Assembly: GCA_031273705.1 (NCBI GenBank)
Contig: JAISRJ010000003.1
Location: forward strand, 1-5,871
Reading direction: 5' to 3'
Length of the DNA stretch: 5,871 nt
Source of the DNA: Clostridiales bacterium
GTDB lineage: Bacteria > Bacillota > Clostridia > Lachnospirales > WQUN01
Below the pieces are notes generated by a model that searched no databases, was not told the origin of the DNA, and saw only the letters and a list, made by a program, of their open reading frames with translations. Made by a program: the position numbers and the translations under genes. This document shows, piece by piece, positions 1 to 5,589 of the stretch (position 1 is its first letter; each line of letters starts with the position of its first letter).

Positions 1-908
1 CCGAAAAAATCGAAAGCTTGGATACCCGCTCTTGGGTTACCGCGGAGATTTCCAGCTTTCAATTAGAGACGATGCATTCCTTTCGCCCAAAGATCAGTGT
101 AATTCTAAACATCACACCAGATCATCTGGATAGACACAAAACTATGGAGCGGTATATTGAAATAAAAGAATCTGTCGGCAGATTTCAAACCGCCGAAGAT
201 TTTATGATCCTTAATCATGACGATCCAAATTGTCGCAAGCTGATATCCAAAGCGCGTCAAGTTTTTTTCAGCCGATTAAAAATATTGAATGAAGGCTTTT
301 TTCTGGACGGAAAAAACCTTCGCGTACGATTCGACGGTAAAGACTACAACTTGCTGAATGTTGACGACATGAATATTTTTGGCAATCATAATATAGAAAA
401 CGCTTTGGCGTCCGCGGCCGCCGGAATCTGCGCGAATGTCGCGCCGGAATTGGTTCGCGACTCTATACTTAATTTTAAAGCGGTGGAGCATAGAATAGAA
501 TTTGTGCGGGAATTGCGCGGCGTAAAGTATTATAACGACTCTAAAGCCACAAATACCGACGCGGCTGTTAAAGCCATAGAAGCCATGCCCAATCCCATAG
601 TGCTGATTGGCGGGGGCTACGACAAACAAGCCGATTTTGGTGATTGGGTTGGAGCGTTTGACGGGCGAGTAAAGCATTTATTTGTGTTGGGCGAGGTGAC
701 CGAAAAAATTATAGAAACCTGCCGCGCCTATAATTATTCACAGTTTACCAAAGTAAACTCTCTAAAGAGCGCGGTCGAACTGGCGCGAGACAAGGCGAAA
801 CCCGGCGACTGCGTGCTGTTATCCCCCGCCTGCGCAAGTTGGGATATGTTTGACGATTACGAACAGAGAGGCAAGTTATTCAAGCAATTTGTAAACGCGT
901 TACAGTAG
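1..908 (+). CDS. murD: UDP-N-acetylmuramoyl-L-alanine:D-glutamate ligase, C-terminal part (5' truncated)
   Basis: Cytoplasmic Mur ligase that adds D-Glu to UDP-MurNAc-L-Ala using ATP, in lipid II precursor synthesis. The frame is open to the left edge (first full codon at 3), so the gene is cut; about 301 residues remain of a family norm near 450, and the missing part is the N-terminal UDP-binding domain and the ATP P-loop. The visible signature blocks, in order, are SSFQLE, NITPDHLDRH (108-137, with the Mur-ligase histidine), the GNHNIENALA block, HRIEFV followed by NDSKATN (534-554), GGGYDKQADF (from 609), and LLSPACASWDMFDDYEQRG towards the end. These are the central ATPase domain and the C-terminal domain of MurD specifically, since DSKATN and SPACASxDMF separate it from MurC, MurE and MurF. 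ftsW follows 48 bp later on the same strand, the usual dcw-cluster order. The TTG at 18 is internal and not a real start. Identification is firm. Confidence 0.97.
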   Translation, partial: EKIESLDTRSWVTAEISSFQLETMHSFRPKISVILNITPDHLDRHKTMERYIEIKESVGRFQTAEDFMILNHDDPNCRKLISKARQVFFSRLKILNEGFFLDGKNLRVRFDGKDYNLLNVDDMNIFGNHNIENALASAAAGICANVAPELVRDSILNFKAVEHRIEFVRELRGVKYYNDSKATNTDAAVKAIEAMPNPIVLIGGGYDKQADFGDWVGAFDGRVKHLFVLGEVTEKIIETCRAYNYSQFTKVNSLKSAVELARDKAKPGDCVLLSPACASWDMFDDYEQRGKLFKQFVNALQ

Positions 909-926
909 GGCGGCGTTCCGCCGCCC
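908..926. repeat. GC-rich perfect hairpin between murD and ftsW
   Basis: GGGCGGCG and CGCCGCCC pair perfectly over 8 bp around a TTC loop, starting on the last base of the murD stop codon. No T-tract follows, so it is not a normal intrinsic terminator. It may be an interspersed REP-like palindrome, an mRNA-stabilising 3' structure or a processing site between the two cistrons. Function is inferred; the palindrome itself is plain in the sequence. Confidence 0.6.
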
Positions 927-945
927 GCGGATAGTAAACTGAGAT

Positions 946-951
946 AGGTGA
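946..951 (+). promoter_or_regulatory. ftsW ribosome binding site
   Basis: AGGTGA lies 5 nt before the ATG at 957, a good Shine-Dalgarno match and spacing. It overlaps the alternative GTG start at 948, which would have only a weak GAG (941-943) close in front of it. This decides the start in favour of 957. Confidence 0.6.
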
Positions 952-956
952 TTTTC

Positions 957-2105
957 ATGGATGGCACGATACCTGTCAGGGATAGGCGAGAAGGTAAGCG
1001 CGGTATTATCAGCGTCGGATCGGTGGATTACACACTGATGATAGTCGTTTTAATGCTGGTAATGATTGGCGTTGTTATGGTATTTACATCTAGTTATATG
1101 ACCGCTGACGCAAGATTGGGAGACCCATACTATTATCTTAAAAGGCAAGGCGTATTTTTTCTGATAGGTACGGCCGGAATGCTGCTTATGGCTAATTTTA
1201 ATTATAAATACCTACGCAGTTGGGCGTTTATTATTTATACGGTCGCAAACGCTTTGCTGGTACTCGTTTTCTTTATCGGTATATCCTCTCACGGGGCGAC
1301 TCGCTGGATACCCATGCCGATTATAGGGCAGTTTCAGCCGTCGGAAGTAGCGAAAGCCGGAGTAATTTTCTTTTTATCGTTCCTCATATCCCAGAATCCG
1401 AAGATTTTATACAAATGGCCTACTTTCTTGCTTTGCTGCGGATTGGCGGCTTTAACCTCCGGATTGGTTTTTTTGGGCAATAACATGAGCACGGCTATAA
1501 TTATCACGCTTATCGGTGTTGGTATAATTTTTATCGCATGCCCGTATATATTACGTTTTATAATGGCAGGCGCCGCCGGCGTCGGGGCGATATTAGCCTA
1601 TCTGGCGTTGTCCGCCGCTTCCGAAAACTTTCGCGCCGCGCGATTCCAAGTATGGCTGGATCCGTTTAGCGACACCAGTGACAAAGCGTTTCAAGTCGTG
1701 CAATCGCTTTACGCAATCGGCTCCGGCGGTCTGTTTGGGCTGGGTATAGGTCAAAGCAGACAAAAAACCTTTGTTCCGGAAGCGCATAATGATATAATAT
1801 TCTCTATAATATGTGAAGAGCTGGGGTTTGTTGGAGCGGCTTTAGTGCTAACATTATTTGGAATATTGATTTGGCGCGGAATAAAGATCGCTCTTGACGC
1901 TCCTGACACATTCAGCAGCCTAACCGCGAGCGGAATTGTGTTGCTTATAAGCGTGCAGGTTTTAATAAATGTGGCTGTTGTAACCAACAGTATTCCGAAT
2001 ACCGGCGTTCCATTGCCGTTTATCAGTTATGGGGGCACTTCGCTGTTGGTGGCGATGGGACTGATGGGGATTTTACTAAATATTTCCAGGTGCAGTAAAA
2101 ATTAA
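957..2105 (+). CDS. ftsW: SEDS-family peptidoglycan glycosyltransferase FtsW (FtsW/SpoVE type)
   Basis: Polytopic membrane enzyme (382 aa) that polymerises lipid II into glycan strands at the division septum with a cognate class B PBP. A basic cytoplasmic N-terminus of about 22 residues is followed by about ten hydrophobic segments. Family blocks are GATRWIPMP and QPSEVAKAG (residues 113-135), NNMSTAII (175-182), LDPFSDTSDKAFQVVQSLYAIGSGG (234-258), LGIGQSRQKTFVPEAHNDIIF (262-282) and NTGVPLPFISYGGTSLL (348-364). D279 in PEAHND aligns with the catalytic aspartate of FtsW/RodA. Its place directly after murD favours FtsW or the sporulation paralogue SpoVE over RodA; sequence alone does not separate the first two. 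The usual Pro-Asp before the (G/S)T motif is Asn-Asn here (GNNMST). Start at 957 is chosen for its ribosome binding site; GTG 948 would add three residues. A terminator follows 55 bp after the stop, so this looks like the last gene of the operon. Confidence 0.95.
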   Translation: MDGTIPVRDRREGKRGIISVGSVDYTLMIVVLMLVMIGVVMVFTSSYMTADARLGDPYYYLKRQGVFFLIGTAGMLLMANFNYKYLRSWAFIIYTVANALLVLVFFIGISSHGATRWIPMPIIGQFQPSEVAKAGVIFFLSFLISQNPKILYKWPTFLLCCGLAALTSGLVFLGNNMSTAIIITLIGVGIIFIACPYILRFIMAGAAGVGAILAYLALSAASENFRAARFQVWLDPFSDTSDKAFQVVQSLYAIGSGGLFGLGIGQSRQKTFVPEAHNDIIFSIICEELGFVGAALVLTLFGILIWRGIKIALDAPDTFSSLTASGIVLLISVQVLINVAVVTNSIPNTGVPLPFISYGGTSLLVAMGLMGILLNISRCSKN

Positions 2106-2160
2106 AAAAATTGATATACTAAAAATCCTTGTATGACGTTGGCAAATATTTACGCTCGCG

Positions 2161-2206
2161 AAAAAACGTCCGCGACGAAAATAATTTTCGGGCGCGGGCG
2201 TTTTTT
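2161..2206. terminator. Bidirectional intrinsic terminator between ftsW and the convergent surface-protein gene
   Basis: A long hairpin: A6 with CGTCCGCG pairs with CGCGGGCG and T6 (one G-T wobble), then continues through C-G pairs, with one mismatch and one bulge, to GAAAA/TTTTC around a TAA loop. T-tracts exist on both strands (2201-2206 on plus, complement of 2161-2166 on minus). It lies 55 bp after the ftsW stop and 13 bp after the stop of the minus-strand gene, so it probably ends both transcripts. Confidence 0.88.
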
Positions 2207-2219
2207 GGTTCACCGGTAT

Positions 2220-3410
2220 TTATTTTCTTTGGGCGTGCTTGCGTTTCTTGAATGTAATATACAGAGCGGCTGCGGCAGCGAGTTGCAAGAATATAGTTAT
2301 TATCAAAATCATAGGATTGCTTCGCGTTTCGGGATTCTTTTTGTCAATTTTTCCCGAGCCGTAGGGCACAAGATTACCAAATTCGTCGTAATAGTAATCT
2401 ACACCATCGATTGTGACAATTTCTTTCTGAACTTCAGCGGGGTATGAGTTATCGTCATCGTTAACAGTCTGACTGGTAGCGGACTGGGCAGCGGCGCTAT
2501 TTTCCCCAACCGGGTCCGGGTTTTCATAATCGGCGCTTTGCGTATTGTAATTTTCCGGAGTTTGAGATTGACTATGCTCCAATGTGTTGGTGGGTGTAGC
2601 TGTAATAGTAGGTGTAACAGTATTTGTAGCGGTTACGATCGGCGTTAAATTATTTACCGGCGTCTGTGTAGCGGACGGTTGTGGAGTAAAAGTCGGCGTA
2701 GTGTATGACATATAGTTCGGGGTAATCGTCGAGATTGGCGTTGGAGTATAAGTTTCCGTGGGGGTCGGCGTTGGGGTGTATGTCCCCGTCGGGGTTGGTG
2801 TTGGGGTATCCGTCGCATCTATGATCCCTGACGCAAAGTTACTCATAGTAAGGTGCATCGCCCTATTCTCTGAGGGTTTGTGGCCCGTACCATCTTCATT
2901 GAATACGATTAAGCCACCAACGTTACCGTCTGTCATAATTTGTAGCACACCACCACTCCAATCATTTGGATTATCATTAGGCAGTGTGCCATTTTCGATA
3001 GTAACAACTGCGTAAAGCTTATACATCCTTTGTGACGTAAAAGCAACTATCTGCTGGTTACAAGCTTGTTCGTTTATTGAGCCATTAAACCCTAATGCCT
3101 TTATCTCAGCGCCGGTGTATTGATAAACTATATTGTTAAATGGATGTAATCCCACATCGTTGTAAATATGCGGCGAAGTGTAGTCCAAAGCTTCCACTAG
3201 CTTTATAGTGAAAGTATAAATTGCGTCATCTGATATTTTTGATGTTACAGCCAAATTAGGAGTGTAGATATGAAGGTATAAACTATAAGTCCACTCAAAC
3301 TCTTGCGGATATTCAAACGCGTATGACTTTACAGAAATTGAAAATACCAATACCAAGCTTAATACAAATGCCATAAAACTTTTGGAGCTTTTCAAGATGC
3401 TTATTATCAT
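2220..3410 (-). CDS. Secreted, probably wall- or membrane-anchored Thr/Pro-rich surface protein (paralogue 1)
   Basis: Function not recognised. The 396 aa start with a Sec signal peptide (KSSK, hydrophobic core, likely cleavage after SYA at 31). Next come an N-terminal domain (about 32-198) containing AIYTFTIK, YTGAEIKALGF and VTIENGTLPNDNPNDW, and a Thr/Pro-rich stalk (about 199-276). An acidic Ser/Gln/Asn linker leads to IDGVDYYYDEFGNLVP (334-349), then NPETR (359-363), a hydrophobic stretch and FKKRKHAQRK. The tail looks like a sortase sorting signal with a nonstandard motif; a plain C-terminal membrane anchor is the alternative. The reading frame extends upstream to 3494, but ATG 3410 has AGAGGGG 7 nt before it, begins the signal peptide, and matches the start of the next paralogue. 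Upstream of it the two genes differ by 2 nt and are out of frame with each other, so that part is noncoding. Least similar of the three; its terminator is unrelated to theirs. Likely a surface adhesin or ligand-binding protein, by inference only. Confidence 0.85.
   Translation of the reverse strand: MIISILKSSKSFMAFVLSLVLVFSISVKSYAFEYPQEFEWTYSLYLHIYTPNLAVTSKISDDAIYTFTIKLVEALDYTSPHIYNDVGLHPFNNIVYQYTGAEIKALGFNGSINEQACNQQIVAFTSQRMYKLYAVVTIENGTLPNDNPNDWSGGVLQIMTDGNVGGLIVFNEDGTGHKPSENRAMHLTMSNFASGIIDATDTPTPTPTGTYTPTPTPTETYTPTPISTITPNYMSYTTPTFTPQPSATQTPVNNLTPIVTATNTVTPTITATPTNTLEHSQSQTPENYNTQSADYENPDPVGENSAAAQSATSQTVNDDDNSYPAEVQKEIVTIDGVDYYYDEFGNLVPYGSGKIDKKNPETRSNPMILIITIFLQLAAAAALYITFKKRKHAQRK
2585..2815 (-). 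repeat. Thr/Pro-rich low-complexity coding region of paralogue 1
   Basis: Degenerate 6-bp and 12-bp periodic DNA (plus strand GTxGGxGTxGGx) encoding runs of Thr-Pro such as TPTPTPTGTYTPTPTPTETYTP, then NLTPIVTATNTVTPTITATPTN after a less regular middle with YTTPTFTPQPS. It would form an extended, possibly glycosylated stalk. Similar regions of different length and unit order lie in the other two paralogues. Confidence 0.8.
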
Positions 3411-3522
3411 ATATTTGCCCCTCTCTCTTTGAGGATTAAATCCGCAAAGCACATTCAGGTTGCGGTTTCGATACACAACAACCTCAAATCCCAACCCTCT
3501 TCACCTATTAATATAATGAAAA
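3411..3522 (-). promoter_or_regulatory. Conserved 5' leader of paralogue 1 (promoter element, putative operator, RBS)
   Basis: Noncoding DNA before the ATG shares several blocks with the leader of the next paralogue. There is an AT-rich element at 3501-3522, identical over 22 bp in both leaders and containing TATATT on the minus strand as a possible -10, though without a convincing -35. A GTTG...CAAC pair follows. The inverted repeat GGATT-T-AATCC lies at 3433-3443 and a Shine-Dalgarno AGAGGGG at 3418-3424. The transcript leader would be roughly 85-90 nt. Farther upstream (3523-3603) is AT-rich DNA with a TTGACG (3566-3571, minus strand) that I could not match to a well-spaced -10. Confidence 0.4.
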
Positions 3523-3603
3523 CCGTAAATCATTTATAGAAATCTAAGCTTTCTGTATAATATAACGTCAAATATTTTAGAAAATTAATATCAAATTAAT
3601 AGG

Positions 3604-4072
3604 AAATTTGTATATTAATAGAAAAAGCGCCAAACATAGATATAGCAAGTTATCTCGGTTGGCGCTTTTTGACTTAATACATAATAGATATCATTTTCTT
3701 TCGGCGCGCTTGCGCTTCTTGAATGTGATATACAGAGCTGTCGCGGCTGCTAGCTGCAAGAATATAATTATTATAAGCATCATAGGATTATTTCTCGTTT
3801 CAGGGTTCTTTTTGTCAACGTTTCCCGAGCCTAATGGAATAAGATTACCATATTCGTCGTAATAGTATTCCTCACCATCGACTATGATAATTTTTTTCTG
3901 ATTTTCAGCGAGAGCTGAGTTATCATCATCGTCAATAGTCTGGCTGGTATCAAGCTGGGCAGCGGCGCTGTTTTCCCCAAGAGGGTCCGGGTTTTCATAA
4001 TCAGCGCTTTGCCCGTCATAATCTTCCGGATATTGAAAATTAGCGTTTAATACGTTCGTAGGTGTGGGTGTC
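3604..4072. repeat. Long direct repeat, copy A (3' half of paralogue 2, its terminator and flank)
   Basis: Near-identical to 5120-5589 at a period of 1516-1517 bp, with a single 1-bp indel in the terminator T-run. By eye, identical runs include 3604-3657 (54 bp), 3671-3739 (69 bp) and 4005-4072 (68 bp). It spans intergenic DNA, the terminator and the last third of the coding region, so noncoding and synonymous positions are conserved too. This is what a recent tandem duplication or gene conversion leaves. Confidence 0.85.
3622..3670. terminator. Intrinsic terminator of paralogue 2
   Basis: A5-GCGCCAA (3622-3633) pairs perfectly with TTGGCGC-T5 (3659-3670), with an inner AGATA/TATCT stem. It lies 20 bp past the minus-strand stop, where the complement of the A-tract supplies the U-run; T5 also makes it potentially active on the plus strand. 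It separates paralogue 2 from paralogue 1 transcriptionally. Confidence 0.88.
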
Positions 4073-4920
4073 ATAGTAGGCGTCATGGTGTTTGTCGCGG
4101 TTACGGTCGGCGTTAAATTATTTGCTGGCGTCTGTGTGGGGGATGGTTGGGGAGTAAAAGTTGGCGTAGTGTATGGAATATCGGTCGGGATAATCGCCGA
4201 GGTCGGCGTTGGCGTCGAGGTTGGCGTGGACGTTGGCGTCAAGGTGGGTGTTTGCGTCGAGGTTGGCATTGGGGTGGATGTTGGCGTCTGAGTCGGCGTT
4301 GGAGTATTCGTGGCGGTTACTAATGGAGTTATTGGCGGATTGTTTGCTGCGGGAGAGTTATGCATCCTAAGGTAATAATCAGGATAGATACCAAAACTAC
4401 TACCAGCTGAAGTGGCCGTGTTCATACTGCCGTTTTCGTCTAGGGTAATCATTGCATAGTAGTCCTCAACCCAATCATTCTGATTATCATATGGCAGCGT
4501 GCCATTTTGGATAGTCACAAATGAAAAAATCCTATAATATTTGATTGATTCAGAAGGAAGGGTAGGAGGGAGGGTTACTCCGTAATCTACACCAACTAGC
4601 TGGTTACCAAAGACTGGATCCAAATGATCTGACTTTAGCTGGGCACCGGTGAGCGTATAAGAATTCTCGTATATCTTGTTATGGTGCAACACATTGTAAG
4701 TAGAGTTCGTCTCCCACATTTGTATAGTGAAAGTGTAAATTGCAGTATCTGTTATTTGTGATGACAAAAAATGATCATAACTAGAGACAATATAGTAAAA
4801 ATTAAGACTATGAGTAACCATTCCTCCCGCGTATGTCTTTATAGAAATTGTAAATACAAATATAAAGCTTAATATAACCACTATAAAACTTTTGAAGTTT
4901 TTCAGGATAGCTTTTACCAT
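3691..4920 (-). CDS. Secreted, probably wall- or membrane-anchored Thr/Pro-rich surface protein (paralogue 2)
   Basis: Function not recognised; 409 aa with the same plan as its neighbour. A signal peptide with likely cleavage after TYA (31) precedes an N-terminal domain (about 32-193) with AIYTFTIQ, YTLTGAQLKS and VTIQNGTLPYDNQNDW. A Thr/Pro-rich stalk (about 194-290) is longer than in paralogue 1. Then come an acidic linker with DDDDN, VDGEEYYYDEYGNLIP (348-363), NPETR (372-376), a hydrophobic segment and FKKRKRAERK. The N-terminal domain is only weakly similar to that of paralogue 1, whereas the C-terminal 121 residues differ from the third paralogue at only about 19 positions with no gaps. 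Start at ATG 4920 is supported by AGAGGG 7 nt upstream and a 31-residue signal peptide matching that of paralogue 1; a GTG at 4953 is in frame but not conserved. Flanked by its own leader and terminator, it is probably transcribed alone. Confidence 0.86.
   Translation of the reverse strand: MVKAILKNFKSFIVVILSFIFVFTISIKTYAGGMVTHSLNFYYIVSSYDHFLSSQITDTAIYTFTIQMWETNSTYNVLHHNKIYENSYTLTGAQLKSDHLDPVFGNQLVGVDYGVTLPPTLPSESIKYYRIFSFVTIQNGTLPYDNQNDWVEDYYAMITLDENGSMNTATSAGSSFGIYPDYYLRMHNSPAANNPPITPLVTATNTPTPTQTPTSTPMPTSTQTPTLTPTSTPTSTPTPTSAIIPTDIPYTTPTFTPQPSPTQTPANNLTPTVTATNTMTPTMTPTPTNVLNANFQYPEDYDGQSADYENPDPLGENSAAAQLDTSQTIDDDDNSALAENQKKIIIVDGEEYYYDEYGNLIPLGSGNVDKKNPETRNNPMMLIIIIFLQLAAATALYITFKKRKRAERK
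4053..4340 (-). repeat. Thr/Pro-rich low-complexity coding region of paralogue 2
   Basis: Short-period DNA repeats, clearest at about 4195-4310, where the plus strand runs GTTGGCGTC-like units. They encode PTSTPMPTSTQTPTLTPTST and similar. The distal part, PTVTATNTMTPTMTPTPTN, closely matches the third paralogue, while the proximal repeat differs in length and order. Likely an extended surface stalk. Confidence 0.82.
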
Positions 4921-5030
4921 ATATGTGCCCTCTTTTTTAAGGATTAAATCCACAAATCACATTTAAGTTGCATTTTTAAAATATAACAACATCAAATACC
5001 AATTCTCATCACCTATTAATATAATGAAAA
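4921..5030 (-). promoter_or_regulatory. Conserved 5' leader of paralogue 2 (promoter element, putative operator, RBS)
   Basis: Matches the leader of paralogue 1 in block order: the identical 22-bp AT-rich element (5009-5030), a GTTG...CAAC pair, the GGATT-T-AATCC inverted repeat (4941-4951) and AGAGGG (4928-4933). A perfect TTGACA (5083-5088, minus strand) lies upstream but has no TATAAT-like box at 16-18 bp. DNA from 5031 to 5119 is AT-rich with no gene visible. Confidence 0.4.
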
Positions 5031-5119
5031 ATTGTAAATAATGTAAATAACATATATAATGCTCTCCTACTTGTATAGTGTATGTCAAATATCTTAAAAT
5101 TCCATATTAAATCAATAGA

Positions 5120-5589
5120 AAATTTGTATATTAATAGAAAAAGCGCCAAACATAGATATAGCAAGTTATCTCGATTGGCGCTTTTTTGACTTAATACATA
5201 ATAGATATCATTTTCTTTCGGCGCGCTTGCGCTTCTTGAATGTGATATACAGAGCTATCGCGGCTGCCAGTTGTAAAAATATAATTATTATCAGCATTAT
5301 AGGATTGTTTTGCGTCTCGGGATTCTTTTTATTAACGTTTACCGCGCCTACAGGCGCAAGATTGCCATATTCGTCGTAATAGTATTCCTCACCATCGACT
5401 ATGATAATTTCTTTCTGATTTTCAGCGGGAGCCGAGTTATCATCACCGCCGATAGTCTGGCTGGTATCAGGCTGGGCAGCGTCGCTATTTGCCCCGGCAG
5501 GCTCCGGGTTTTTATAATCAACGCTTTGCCCGTCATAATCTTCCGGATATTGAAAATTAGCGTTTAATACGTTCGTAGGTGTGGGTGTC
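5120..5589. repeat. Long direct repeat, copy B (3' half of paralogue 3, its terminator and flank)
   Basis: Partner of 3604-4072; see that entry for the shared identical runs. The main coding differences are scattered single substitutions and no frameshift is seen. Copy B carries T6 where copy A has T5 in the terminator. Confidence 0.85.
5138..5186. terminator. Intrinsic terminator of paralogue 3
   Basis: The same hairpin as the terminator of paralogue 2, A5-GCGCCAA (5138-5149) with TTGGCGC-T5 (5175-5186) and the inner AGATA/TATCT stem. It lies 21 bp past the minus-strand stop at 5208. The loop side carries one base change (A for G at 5174) that leaves the stem intact. Confidence 0.87.

Noticed and set aside
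276..677. Minus-strand open frame inside murD
   Set aside because: It lies wholly opposite highly conserved murD motifs and shows no recognisable protein features.
2133..2447. Plus-strand open frame overlapping the terminator and the 3' end of paralogue 1
   Set aside because: It would read through a strong terminator and is antisense to the conserved C-terminal anchor.
3411..3494. N-terminal extension of paralogue 1 up to 3494
   Set aside because: The equivalent DNA before paralogue 2 differs by 2 nt, so the frame is not conserved, and the extension would place residues ahead of a good signal peptide.
4064..4291. Plus-strand reading frame rich in Val-Gly (VGVGVGV)
   Set aside because: It is the reverse complement of the Thr/Pro repeat in the minus-strand gene; it has no ribosome binding site and no conserved counterpart.
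5083..5088. Perfect TTGACA on the minus strand as a -35 box for paralogue 2
   Set aside because: No acceptable -10 lies 16-18 bp downstream, and the paralogue 1 version (TTGACG at 3566-3571) also lacks one; not called as a promoter.
3604..5589. CRISPR array or insertion sequence as the source of the repeats
   Set aside because: There are only two long repeats, separated by coding DNA of matching frame, with no short repeat-spacer pattern, no transposase and no terminal inverted repeats; tandem gene duplication explains them.
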